A stretch of 64,000 nucleotides of DNA. Origin: Bin95 sp965220855 (GTDB lineage Bacteria; Pseudomonadota; Alphaproteobacteria; Bin95). The notes beneath the pieces are model-generated. The model was not told where the DNA came from, did not search any database, and saw nothing but the letters and a program-made list of their open reading frames with translations. Below, piece after piece: positions 29,610-39,200 of this stretch. The stretch covers positions 186,001 to 250,000 of the forward strand of contig CBDCQY010000001.1 in NCBI GenBank assembly GCA_965220855.1, given 5' to 3'. A program made the position numbers and the translations under genes. How positions within the stretch are numbered: position 1 is the first letter of the stretch; the number at the start of each line of letters is the position of its first letter.

Positions 29610-30368
29610 GTGAAAGAGACACAAATTGATAAGCTGACTAGGCAGTTCAAAGATGCAGTCAAAACTATTGATGTTGTGAGGGCGAGTTACTGTCCTAGCA
29701 ATACACGGGATATATTGAAAATTTCGGAATGCATAGTGTTTATTTATGAGATCTTTAAGAATGAAATTATCGATAAATTGATTCCCCGAGTAGATCAAGG
29801 CGAAACCCTATCTCACATGAGAGCTTATTTTCTGGAAATGGATATATTTGAGAAAGATTTTTGCCTTGTTCTTATGAGCACTTCTAATTCGGATAAACAT
29901 TATGGTTACAGTCGATTGAAGGTTGTAAAATTTTTGCGAGGGGAAGCAGTTCATGCAGGAGATATGTCCGGTGGAGATAGCTCACGGCAAGCTCTCAAAA
30001 ATTTTCTTTACGAGGAAAATGTTCACTTCAAACCTGCATTTGCCATTCGCAGAAACTTCCTGCAATTCCCAAACGTTATAATGCCTAGTGAATGTGATTC
30101 TCAATCTCCCTTCGATGAACCAATCGATGTTCAAGGTAATAAGTGGCATAGTTTGACAACAATAGAATCTGTTGTGTTTTCTATTTGTAATGAAATCGCA
30201 AATATGGGCGCAACAGGTGATATGAATTGGAACAAATCTTGTGTGGCGTATGATATAATGAGATTTCGTTCGCTTCTGAGGAAACCTATAGCGGAGAACA
30301 TTATCGAGCAGTCAAGAAAGTGGAACAGGTGGAACAGATTTCCAATGGTTGATGATGAGCAAAGCTGA
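29610..30368 (+). CDS. unknown AT-rich protein
   Basis: A 252-residue protein of unknown family. It is mostly helical in character with no signal peptide or membrane segment. Notable stretches are ISECIVFIYEIFKNEIID, MRAYFLEMDIFEKDFCLVLM, VKFLRGEAVHAGDMSGGDSS and a basic-aromatic tail (SRKWNRWNRFP). Base use is strongly AT-rich against GC-rich flanks, suggesting recent transfer. It follows the GIY-YIG gene and overlaps the next small gene by 14 nt, so a small functional unit is plausible, but no function can be given. Confidence 0.6.
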   Translation: MKETQIDKLTRQFKDAVKTIDVVRASYCPSNTRDILKISECIVFIYEIFKNEIIDKLIPRVDQGETLSHMRAYFLEMDIFEKDFCLVLMSTSNSDKHYGYSRLKVVKFLRGEAVHAGDMSGGDSSRQALKNFLYEENVHFKPAFAIRRNFLQFPNVIMPSECDSQSPFDEPIDVQGNKWHSLTTIESVVFSICNEIANMGATGDMNWNKSCVAYDIMRFRSLLRKPIAENIIEQSRKWNRWNRFPMVDDEQS

Positions 30369-30540
30369 CAGGCCGTTGCCGCCGCCCATGCCGCATCGGG
30401 AGCATGGATATCAGCCGTTGCCGGCGGCGAAGGCGCGCAAGCCGGCTGTGCACGGGGGATACCGGCCCAAGTCCAGCCGGGGCGCTCCCGCCAGGCCGCC
30501 GTCCAACCCGCCCAATCAGGGGACCTCCGGCAGGAAGTAG
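30355..30540 (+). CDS. small proline-rich protein with GYQP/GGYRP motifs
   Basis: A 61-codon frame beginning in the last 14 nt of the preceding gene. The product is proline-rich and basic: HGYQPLP near residue 18, HGGYRPKSS near residue 35, then PARPPSNPPNQGTSG. Short proteins with GYQP-type repeats and a PP-S-G tail recur in defence-type islets, as far as I recall; this is from memory and not checked. Codons are GC-rich, unlike the gene it overlaps. It could instead be chance coding of GC-rich DNA. Confidence 0.45.
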   Translation: MSKADRPLPPPMPHREHGYQPLPAAKARKPAVHGGYRPKSSRGAPARPPSNPPNQGTSGRK

Positions 30541-30556
30541 GCGACGCCGCCGGCGT

Positions 30557-32206
30557 TCACCCCGGCAGCGCGCGCTCCAGGATGGCGTCCGTGTCCAGGT
30601 TGGGCGGGAGGGCGCCGTAGGCGCCGGTCCAGCGGGGGCCGAGGCGGGTGGCGGCGAAGGCTTCGGCGATGGCCGGCGGGGCGTGGCGCGTCAGGAGGGC
30701 GGCTTGCAGGGTGAGGGCGAGGCGTTCCGTGAGCGCGCGGGCGGTGGCGGGCTGGGCTTCGGCGAGGTCCTGGCGGAGCGCGTCTGCGGCGCGGTCCAAG
30801 GCCCGGCTCGCGCCTCGGGCGGCGTCCAGTTCCGCCAGCACCGCCGGGACCGCCATCGGCTCGCGCTCCATGGCGCGCAGCACGTCCAGGCAGATCACAT
30901 TGCCCGAGCCTTCCCAGATGCTGTTGAGCGGCGCCTCGCGGTAGAGGCGCGCCATCGGCCCGTCCTCCACATAGCCGGGGCCGCCATGGCACTCCAGCGC
31001 CTCGACCGTATGGCCGGGCGCGCGCTTGCAGTTCCAGTATTTGGCGATCGGCGCGCCGATGCGCGCCAGCCCCCGCGCCAGCGGGTCCGCCTCCGCCTCG
31101 TCCAGCGCGCGCGCCACCCGCAGGCCCAGCGCCAGCGCCGCCTCCGCCTCCAGCGCCAGGTCCGCCAGCACCTGGCGCATCAGCGGCTGGTCGGCCAGCC
31201 GGCGCTGGAAGGCGCTGCGATGGCGCGCGTGATGCAGCGCCTCCGCCAGCCCCGCGCGCATCAGCGCGGCGGAGTTCATGGCGCAATAGAGCCGGTTGGC
31301 CTGCACCATCTCCAGGATGGTGGCGACGCCCCGCCCCGGCTCGCCCACCGGCTCGGCCCAGCTCTCCTGCAACTCGATCTCGACCGAGGCGTTCGACCGG
31401 TTGCCGAGCTTGTCCTTCAGCCGCTGGATGTCGAGCCGGTTGCGCTCGCCCTCCGGCGTCCAGCGCGGCAGCAGGAAGCAGGAGAGGCCGTCCTCGGTCT
31501 GCGCCAGCGTCAGGAAGGCGTCCGACATGGGCGCGGAGCAGAAATATTTGTGCCCGGTCAGCCGCCAGCCGCCGCCCGCATCGGGCCGCGCGCGGGTGGA
31601 GGTCGCGCGAATGTCGGAGCCGCCCTGCTTCTCGGTCATGAACATGCCGACCGTGGCGCCCGCCTTCCGCTCCACCGGCAGGTCGCGCCCGTCATAGCGC
31701 CCGGAGAGGAGCCTCGGCAGCCAGCGGGCGGCGAGCGCGGCGTCGGCGCGCAGCACGGGCGCGGCCGAATAGCTCATCGCCATCGGGCACATCACGCCGC
31801 TTTCCACCTGGCTGAACAGAAAGGTGAGCGCCATATGCCCGACCTGGGCGCCCGGCCCCTCATGCTTCCAGGCGAAGCTCGCCACCTCGTTCTCGACCGC
31901 AAGCGCCATCAGATCGTGATAGGCGGGGTGGTAGTCGATGCGGTCGATGCGCATGCCGTAGCGGTCGAAGGCCAGCAGTTCCGGCCCGTGACGGTCGGCC
32001 TGTCGGGCCTTCTCCGCGACCTCGGCCCGGCCGACCGCGCGGGCGAAGCCGGCGAGCCGCTCCTCCGCCCATCCCGCGCCCTCGCGCCGCACGCCCTCGC
32101 CCAGCGCAGGGTTCTCCGCCCACAAATCCCGGTCGCCCGCATGGGGCGGCATGTTGAAGACCTCATGCGTCGCCAGCGCCGCGCGCGGGCGAAGCGGCGC
32201 GCTCAC
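30557..32206 (-). CDS. AidB-like acyl-CoA dehydrogenase
   Basis: A 549-residue flavoprotein of the acyl-CoA dehydrogenase fold in the AidB subgroup. The N-terminal THEVFNMPPHAGDRDLW segment is AidB-like; GMFMTEKQGGSDIRAT, RLTGHKYFCSAP and ALECHGGPGYVEDGPMARLYREAPLNSIWEGSGN are FAD and active-site regions. AidB belongs to the adaptive response to alkylation; a catabolic role is also possible. The GTG start at 32206 overlaps the cobT stop (GTGTGA), so it is coupled to cobT although the functions look unrelated. Confidence 0.85.
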   Translation of the reverse strand: MSAPLRPRAALATHEVFNMPPHAGDRDLWAENPALGEGVRREGAGWAEERLAGFARAVGRAEVAEKARQADRHGPELLAFDRYGMRIDRIDYHPAYHDLMALAVENEVASFAWKHEGPGAQVGHMALTFLFSQVESGVMCPMAMSYSAAPVLRADAALAARWLPRLLSGRYDGRDLPVERKAGATVGMFMTEKQGGSDIRATSTRARPDAGGGWRLTGHKYFCSAPMSDAFLTLAQTEDGLSCFLLPRWTPEGERNRLDIQRLKDKLGNRSNASVEIELQESWAEPVGEPGRGVATILEMVQANRLYCAMNSAALMRAGLAEALHHARHRSAFQRRLADQPLMRQVLADLALEAEAALALGLRVARALDEAEADPLARGLARIGAPIAKYWNCKRAPGHTVEALECHGGPGYVEDGPMARLYREAPLNSIWEGSGNVICLDVLRAMEREPMAVPAVLAELDAARGASRALDRAADALRQDLAEAQPATARALTERLALTLQAALLTRHAPPAIAEAFAATRLGPRWTGAYGALPPNLDTDAILERALPG

Positions 32207-34083
32207 ACCCGCTCCTTGCCGCGCGCGGCGAGGCCGCCCATGCGGGCCTGGCGGTTGCGGGCCTCTTCGTCGAAGAGGCCGGCCAGCTGCTCCATCATCG
32301 CGCCGCCCAGCTGGTCGGCGTCGAAGATGGTGACGGCGTGCTGGTAATAGCGGGTCACATCGTGGCCGATGCCGATGGCGATCAGCTCCACCGGCGAGCG
32401 CGTCTCGATCCACTCGATCACCTGGCGCAGATGGCGCTCCAGATAATTGCCGGGATTGACGGAGAGCGTGGAGTCATCCACCGGCGCGCCGTCGGAGATC
32501 ACCATCAGGATGCGGCGCTCCTCGGGCCGCCCGATCAGCCGCTGATGCGCCCAGAGCAGCGCCTCGCCGTCGATATTCTCCTTCAGGATGCCCTCGCGCA
32601 GCATCAGGCCGAGATTGCGGCGCGAGCGGCGGAGCGGCGAATCGGCCTCCTTGTAAACGATGTGGCGCAGATCGTTCAGCCGGCCGGGATTGGCGGGCTT
32701 GCCGGCGGCGAGCCATTGCTCGCGCGCCTGGCCGCCCTTCCAGGCGCGGGTGGTGAAGCCCAGAATCTCGGTCTTGACGCCGCAGCGCTCCAGCGTGCGC
32801 GCCAGGATGTCGGCGCTCATCGCGGCGACGGAAATCGGCCGGCCGCGCATCGAGCCCGAATTGTCGATCAGCAGCGAGACCACCGTGTCGCGGAAGTCGG
32901 TCTGCTTCTCCATCTTGTAGGAGAGCGAGCGCAGCGGGTCGGCGACGATGCGCGCAAGGCGCGCGGCGTCCAGCAGCCCCTCTTCCAGGTCGAACTCCCA
33001 GGCGCGCACCTGCTGGGCCATCAGCCGGCGCTGCAGGCGGTTGGCGAGCCGGCTGACCACGCCCTGCAGGCTGGCCAGTTGCTGGTCGAGATGGTGGCGG
33101 AGCCGCGCCAGCTCGTCCGCGTCGCAAAGCTCCTCCGCCGCCACGATCTCGTCATGCTCGCCGGTATAGGGCAGATAGGGCGGCCCGGCCTCGCTGTTGT
33201 GGCCCTGCATGGACTCGTCCTGGGGCGAGGAGCGGCCCGGCTCCTCGTCGCCCATGCCGGGCATGATCTCGGCGTCGGCGTCCTCCGGGCCGGCCTCGCC
33301 GGCGTCCTCGCCGTCCATGTCGGACATCTCGGAAGCGTCCGACATCAGCGCCTCGGAGCTCTCGCCCTCGGCGCCCTCGCCCTCGCCTTCCTCGGAATTG
33401 TCTTCCGCGTCGTCGTCGGAGCCTTCCTCCTCGCCCGAGGCCGCCTCGTCCAGCAGCTCCAGGTCCTCCAGCAGCCGCCCGGCCAGGCCGGCGAAGGCCT
33501 CCTGGTCGTGGATCAGCCCCGCCATGCGCGAGAAGGCCTCGCCCGCGCGCTCGTCGAACCACTCCCGCCAGAGGTCGAGCACCTGGGCGGCCGCCGGCGG
33601 CACCGCCTGCCCGGTGAGCGCCTCGCGGGCGTAGAGGCCGACCGCCTCCGCCATCGGCACCTCGTCCGCCGAGGACGCGCGCACATAGCCGTGGCGCCGG
33701 CAGCGCTCCTCGACCGCCGCCGAGAGATTGCGCGCCGCGCCCGACATGTGGCGCGCGCCGAAGGCCTCGACCCGCGCCTGCTCCAGCGCGTCGAACACCG
33801 CGCGCGCCTGCGCCCCGCCGCGCACCAGGCGCGCATGCACGGCCGCGTCGTGATGGCGCTCGCGCAGCGCCAGCGAATCGGCCTCGCCGCGCACGAAGGC
33901 GGCTTCCTCCTCCGGCAGGCCGCGCGCCGGCATGGGCAGCCGCGCGTGGCCGTCCTCCAGCGAGGAGCGGTCCGGGCCGAAGGAGACTTCCAGCTCCTCG
34001 ATGCCGCCCATGGCGCGCATGGTGGCGGCGGTCACCCGCTTGAAGCCGTCGAGCGGCGTCTCCTTGCCGCCGGTGAGGCTCAT
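32203..34083 (-). CDS. cobT: cobaltochelatase subunit CobT
   Basis: A 626-residue CobT of the aerobic cobaltochelatase CobNST, which inserts cobalt into hydrogenobyrinate diamide. A long acidic linker (about residues 220-320, rich in Glu/Asp/Ser) separates the N-terminal domain from a C-terminal von Willebrand A domain with the MIDAS motif LIDNSGSMRG. The ATG at 34083 overlaps the cobS stop. CobN is not in the window. Confidence 0.95.
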   Translation of the reverse strand: MSLTGGKETPLDGFKRVTAATMRAMGGIEELEVSFGPDRSSLEDGHARLPMPARGLPEEEAAFVRGEADSLALRERHHDAAVHARLVRGGAQARAVFDALEQARVEAFGARHMSGAARNLSAAVEERCRRHGYVRASSADEVPMAEAVGLYAREALTGQAVPPAAAQVLDLWREWFDERAGEAFSRMAGLIHDQEAFAGLAGRLLEDLELLDEAASGEEEGSDDDAEDNSEEGEGEGAEGESSEALMSDASEMSDMDGEDAGEAGPEDADAEIMPGMGDEEPGRSSPQDESMQGHNSEAGPPYLPYTGEHDEIVAAEELCDADELARLRHHLDQQLASLQGVVSRLANRLQRRLMAQQVRAWEFDLEEGLLDAARLARIVADPLRSLSYKMEKQTDFRDTVVSLLIDNSGSMRGRPISVAAMSADILARTLERCGVKTEILGFTTRAWKGGQAREQWLAAGKPANPGRLNDLRHIVYKEADSPLRRSRRNLGLMLREGILKENIDGEALLWAHQRLIGRPEERRILMVISDGAPVDDSTLSVNPGNYLERHLRQVIEWIETRSPVELIAIGIGHDVTRYYQHAVTIFDADQLGGAMMEQLAGLFDEEARNRQARMGGLAARGKERV

Positions 34084-35087
34084 GAAGCGCCGCCGACGCT
34101 CGCCGCGACGATCGATTCCGGCAGCTCGCTGTCGAAGCAGCGCTGATAATATTCCGCCACGATCGAGCGCTCCGCCTCGTCGCACTTGTTGAGGAAGGTG
34201 ACGCGGAAGGCGAAGCCCAGATCGTTGAAGATGCGCGCATTCTCCGCCCAGGTGATGACCGTGCGCGGCGACATCACGGTGGAGATGTCGCCGGTCATGA
34301 AGCCGCGCCGGGTGAGCTCGGCCAGCTGGATCATGTGCCGGGCGCGCTTCTGCCCCGCCTTGTCGCCGAGCTCCGGCACCTTGGCGAGCACGATCTTCAG
34401 CTCCTCGTCCTCCGGCAGATAGTTGAGCGTGGCGACCACGTTCCAGCGGTCCATCTGGCCCTGATTGATCTGCTGCGTGCCGTGATAGAGGCCGGTGGTG
34501 TCTCCGAGGCCGACGGTGTTCGAGGTCGCGAACAGGCGGAAGGCCGGATGCGGGCGGATGACGCGGTTCTGGTCGAGCAGCGTCATCTTGCCCTCGACCT
34601 CCAGCACGCGCTGGATGACGAACATGACATCGGGGCGCCCGGCGTCATATTCGTCGAACACGATGGCGGTGGCGTGCTGCAAGGCCCAGGGCAGCATGCC
34701 CTCGCGGAACTCGGTCACCTGCTTGCCGTCGCGCACCACGATGGCGTCGCGCCCGACCAGGTCGATGCGGCTCACATGGCTGTCGAGATTGATGCGGATG
34801 CAGGGCCAGTTCAGCCGGGCCGCGACCTGCTCGATATGCGTCGATTTGCCGGTGCCGTGATAGCCCTGGATCATCACCCGCCGGTTGTGGGCGAAGCCGG
34901 CCAGGATGACGAGCGTGGTCTGTTCGTCGAAATGGTAGGCGGTATCGACCTCGGGCACGTAATTGTTCGGCTCGGAATAGGCCGGCACCTCCATGTCGGT
35001 GTCGATCCCGAAGACCTCGCGCACGGAAAGCGTCCTGTCGGGTTCGCGGGTATGCGCGTCGCTCTGGAGGCCGTGCGTCATGCTCAT
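34080..35087 (-). CDS. cobS: cobaltochelatase subunit CobS
   Basis: A 335-residue AAA+ ATPase, partner of CobT. Walker A is GYHGTGKST, Walker B ATAIVFDEYDAGRPD, and sensor-type FRLFATSNTVGLGDTTGLYHGTQ follows. The N-terminal VREVFGIDTDMEVPAYSE is CobS-typical. It powers cobalt insertion with CobN. It lies 29 nt behind the J-domain gene on the same strand. Confidence 0.96.
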   Translation of the reverse strand: MSMTHGLQSDAHTREPDRTLSVREVFGIDTDMEVPAYSEPNNYVPEVDTAYHFDEQTTLVILAGFAHNRRVMIQGYHGTGKSTHIEQVAARLNWPCIRINLDSHVSRIDLVGRDAIVVRDGKQVTEFREGMLPWALQHATAIVFDEYDAGRPDVMFVIQRVLEVEGKMTLLDQNRVIRPHPAFRLFATSNTVGLGDTTGLYHGTQQINQGQMDRWNVVATLNYLPEDEELKIVLAKVPELGDKAGQKRARHMIQLAELTRRGFMTGDISTVMSPRTVITWAENARIFNDLGFAFRVTFLNKCDEAERSIVAEYYQRCFDSELPESIVAASVGGAS

Positions 35088-35116
35088 GCGTTGTTCCAGT
35101 CGGCTGGGGTGCGGGG

Positions 35117-35644
35117 TTATCGGGCGGGCGGCGCCGAGAGCGCCTGATGCAGCACCCGGTAAGCGAGGGTGATGGACTTCATGCGTTCCCCGGACGCCGG
35201 GCAGCCGCCATTGGCGTCGGGATGGTGGTTCTTCGCGAGTTCCTTATAGCGCGATTTCAGCGCCGGGAGAGTCGCATCGTCGCCGAGCGCGAGCGTGGCG
35301 GCGGCGCGGGCCTCCGGACTGCCGGGCGGCCAGCGCCGCGAGGCCGGCCCGCGCTCCGGCTCGCAGAACGGACCCTCGAACTCGGGCGCGGCGCGAAAGT
35401 CCGGGCCGCGCGCCCGGCGCGCCGGCTCCAGGCTCTCGCGCACGATCCGGTCGATCTCGGCCCGGTCGGTCCCCGGCAGATAGCTCCACTCGCGGTTGTA
35501 GATGCGGACATGTTCGAGGCAGAACCAGAGATAGTCCTGCAGGCGGTCGGGCGCGCTCGGGGCCGGATAGCGGGCCTCGGCCCCGCAGCCGGGCCAGTGG
35601 CAGCGGCTTCCGCGCGCCGCGCGCTGTCGAGTGTGGTAGAGCAT
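35117..35644 (-). CDS. J-domain protein
   Basis: A 175-residue protein with a C-terminal J domain, LKSRYKELAKNHHPDANGG, including the HPD tripeptide that stimulates DnaK. The N-terminal half has two cysteines in RCHWPGCGAEARYPAP and a conserved RLQDYLWFCLEHVRIYNREW segment. This compact type sits between bolA and cobS in many alphaproteobacteria. It begins 51 nt from the divergent bolA start. Confidence 0.9.
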   Translation of the reverse strand: MLYHTRQRAARGSRCHWPGCGAEARYPAPSAPDRLQDYLWFCLEHVRIYNREWSYLPGTDRAEIDRIVRESLEPARRARGPDFRAAPEFEGPFCEPERGPASRRWPPGSPEARAAATLALGDDATLPALKSRYKELAKNHHPDANGGCPASGERMKSITLAYRVLHQALSAPPAR

Positions 35645-35695
35645 GGAGGCGCCAGTATGGAAAGAGCGCAGCACGCGAACAAGGGGGCCGGTCCC

Positions 35696-35956
35696 ATGTC
35701 CGTCCGCGACGATATCGCCCGCAAGCTCCGCGAGGCCTTCCGGCCGAGCCGGCTGGAAGTGATCGACGAGTCGCATCTCCATGTCGGTCATGTCGGCGCG
35801 CGCCCCGGCGGCGAGACGCATTTCCGCGTCGAGATCGCCGCGCCGGCCTTCCGCGAGATGAGCCGCGTGGCCCGCCAGAAGGCCGTCTATGGCGTGCTGG
35901 CGGAAGAAATGGCCGGCCCCGTCCATGCGCTCTCGATCCGCGCGGCGGACAGCTAG
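35696..35956 (+). CDS. bolA: BolA family protein
   Basis: An 86-residue BolA protein. The core VIDESHLHVGHVG...ETHFRVEIAAPAF contains the conserved histidine used with monothiol glutaredoxins to bind [2Fe-2S] clusters. AAGGGGG precedes the ATG. Its TAG stop lies in the first bases of the large inverted-repeat element that follows. Confidence 0.93.
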   Translation: MSVRDDIARKLREAFRPSRLEVIDESHLHVGHVGARPGGETHFRVEIAAPAFREMSRVARQKAVYGVLAEEMAGPVHALSIRAADS

Positions 35957-36224
35957 CCTCCATTTCTCACGACAGCCACGGCCTGCGTCGCGCCCAGGCG
36001 TTCGATCCGCAAGGCGCGGGCCGAAGGGCGTAGCAGGAACTACGGTCGAGGCCCGCAACGCTGCGGGCGGGCGCCTGGGCGCGACCCGAAGGGCGGCGCT
36101 GTCGGGCCGGCAGGGTGCGTCGAGCGGCTTGCCCGATGTCCCCGCATCGCGCGGCGCCGCTCTCCTGCCCTGCCAGCCCGACAGCGCCGCGCAGGCCATG
36201 GCTGCCGTGAGAAATGGGGGCTAG
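35953..36224. repeat. 272-bp nested inverted-repeat (cloverleaf) element
   Basis: Outer arms of 35 nt, 35953-35987 and 36190-36224, are inverted copies with three mismatches; both ends are CTAG. Inside are two further stems: 35987-36000 with 36072-36085 (14 bp, perfect), and 36093-36115 with 36168-36190 (23 bp, one mismatch). Each has its own inner hairpin, such as CGTAG/CTACG near 36030 and CGATG/CATCG near 36134. Folded, this gives a three-way junction. It may be a MITE-like element, a structured RNA, or a strong bidirectional terminator between bolA and the convergent surface-protein gene. No ORF with coding character was seen in it. Confidence 0.85.
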
Positions 36225-36262
36225 CCCGCCTCGCTCACCGAAGGCCAGGGCTTGCGCGGTTT

Positions 36263-39200
36263 TCAGAAACGCAAGCGCAGTTGGAGTCCGAATCTGAGTT
36301 CGGACGGTCTGTCCTTGGCGTCGCGGCGTTCTCCGGTGAGGGTGGCGGCGAGGTCGGGGCGCCATTCGAACTCGGCCCCGGTGGCGAGGCGGCGGGTGTC
36401 GCGCTCGCCGAGGGCGAGTTCGACGAAGGGCGTCAGCAGCCCGCCGCGCGGCGTGGCCAGTCCGTAGCCGAGGCGCGAGGCCAGCGCGGCGCCACCGCCC
36501 GCGCGCTCCTCCAGGCTTGCGAAGATGTCCGGGCCGTGCAGCGCGCCCTCGCCTTGCAGGCCCCAGGTCGGGGCCAGCGACAGCGACAGACCGCGCCCGT
36601 CCGGGGCCGCCTTCCACACCGCCTCCACGCCGCCGCCCCAGTTCCGTCGCCGCTCGGCCGAATGCAGCGCCAGCCAGCGCGCCGAGGCGGAGAAGCCAAA
36701 GCGCGGGTCCGATGTCGCAATGCGCAGGCCGGCGGAGAGTTCCAGGCCCGCGCCCGCCAGCCCGTCGCCCGCATCCTGGGCCACCGCCGCCGCGCCGCGC
36801 GGCGCCAGCGCCAGCGTCCCCAGCCGGAAGGCGCTGTGCTCCGCCTCCACGCCGGCCCGCAAGCGCCGGCCTTCCGCCCGCAGCCCGCCCAGCACGCCGC
36901 TCGCCCCGCCGCCGGTCTTCACCTGCGCCGCTTCGAGACCGCCCCTCGCCCGCAGGCTGACGCCGCCGCCGCGCCAGAGCGGAGCCTCGCCGCCGATCGA
37001 CGCCAGCAGCGCCTCCAGCTTCGCCTTCTCCGTCCGCTGGCCCACGCGGCGATATTCCGCCGCGCCGCGACCCGCGCCCAGAACCAGTTGCAGCGCCCCG
37101 CCGCCCCGCGTCTCGACGCGAAGATAGGGCCAGCCGACGGTCAGCCGGGTCAGCAGTTCCGCCGTCTCGTCGGCCAGGCTGAAGCGCCCGAACTCGATCC
37201 GCCCCTCACCCCGCGACAGCGCCGCGCCGGCCACCAGATTCTCGCGCACATAGCGGTCCACCCCCAGCCACGCGGTGCGCAGCGCGCCCTCATAGCGCCC
37301 CTGCGTCAGGCCGCCGCTGAAGTGCGCAAGATCGCCATGGCCCCAGACGGTCCAGCGCCGGTCCGACGCTCCGTCGCAGCCGGCAGACCAGCGAAACGCG
37401 CTTTTGCCGAGCGCCTCGCCCGGCGTCGGGCGACGCTCGCCCGTCCGGCGGTCCCGCGCCTCCGCCCCGCCGGCGCGCACCGTCTCGCCGCCGAGCGTCA
37501 CCGCCGTATCGCAGCCGCCGAAACGCCCCTGCAAGGCCGCAGACATGCCAGACAGCGTGTCGAGCGCCACATCCACCAGCGCCGGCTCCGCCAGACGCCG
37601 CTCCGCTTCCGGCGCGACGCCGTCCTCCGCCAGAACCGCGACGGTCCGGGGGGGCACGGCGTCATAGCCGCCGCCCGAGGGATCGACGGTAAGCGTGACG
37701 CGCTCATCCTCCCCGTCACCATCCGCGATCGTGCGCACCGTTACCATCTGCGCCGCATTCCAGTTCGAGGGCGTGAACGTCAGGCTGGCGGGATCGAGCG
37801 CGACCCCCGGCCTGTCGGCGCCGATCGCCACCGTCACCGCGCCCTTCGGGACCGCATCGAGCGCCACCGCGAAGCGCGCCGAAGACCCCTCCCGGACCGT
37901 CAGGCTCGCCGGCTCCACCCTCAGCCCTGCGAACGGCGCGTCGCTGTCGGTCACCGTCACCGGCAGCGAGCCGTCCGCGAGGTTGTCATAGCCGCCGCCC
38001 GAAGGATCGACGGTCAGCGTGGCGCTCTCGTTCGCCGCATCGTCGTCCTTCGCCGCGCTCACCGTCACCGTCTGCGCACTGTTCCAGTCCGAGGGCGTGA
38101 AGGTCAGGCTGGCGGGCTCTGCGGCCACATCGCCATGGTCCGAAGAGAGCGCCACCGTCACCGGCCCCTTCGGAAGCGCCGCCAGCGCCAGGGTGAAACT
38201 TGCCGACGACCCCTCCGCGATCGTCAGGCTCGCCGGCGCCATCGTCAGCCCCGCGCCCGACAGATCGCCGTCGGACACCGTCACCAGCACCACCCCCTCC
38301 GTCAGGCCGTCATAGCCGCCGCCCGAGGGGTCGAGGCCGAGCTTGGCGTTCTCGTCCTCCTCGTCCTCGTCCTCCGCCGCAGTGACCGTGACCGTCCGCG
38401 CCACATTCCAGTCCGAGGGCGTGAAGGTCAGCTCGGCCGGGCTCACGGTCACCGCGCCATGATCCGACGACACCGGCACCGCCACATCCCCTGTCGGCGC
38501 TGCATTCAGCACCACCGTGAAGCTCCCCGAAGAACCCTCCAAAATCGTCAGACTCTCCGGACTCACTGTCATACCGGCGCCCAGCGCGTCGTTATCCGTC
38601 ACCGTCACCGCCACCGTCTCATACGCCACTGCGTCATAACCCCCGCCTGACGCATCCACCGTCACTGTCGCGCTCTCGGCGGTTGCATCACCGTCCTCCA
38701 ACGCCCGAACCGTCACGGTCTGCGCCACATTCCAGTTCGCTGTCGTGAAGGTCAGCGTCCCCGGGCCTGGCTCCACCGCCGCATTGTTCGACGTCAGCGC
38801 CACCGTCACAGCCCCCGTCGGCGCCGCGTTCAGCACCACTCTGAAACTCCCCGACGAACCTTCCGAAAGCGCCAGGCTCTGAGGACTCACCGTCATACCG
38901 GCTCCCGGCGCGTCGTTGTCCGTCACCGTCACATCCACCGTCTCATCCACCACCGCATCGTAACCCCCGCCCGACGGATTCACCGTTATCGTGGCGAAGT
39001 CGGCCGCCGCATCCGCGTCGTCCTCGGCCGCACTCACCGTCACCGTCTGCGCACTGCTCCAGTTCGTTGTCGTGAAAGTCAACGTCTCGTTATCAAGCGT
39101 CACATCCTCATTGTCCGACGTCAGCGCCACCGCTACATCCCCCGTGGGCGCTACATCCAGCACCACCGTGAACGGCCTCGACGAACCCTCGTCCATCGCC

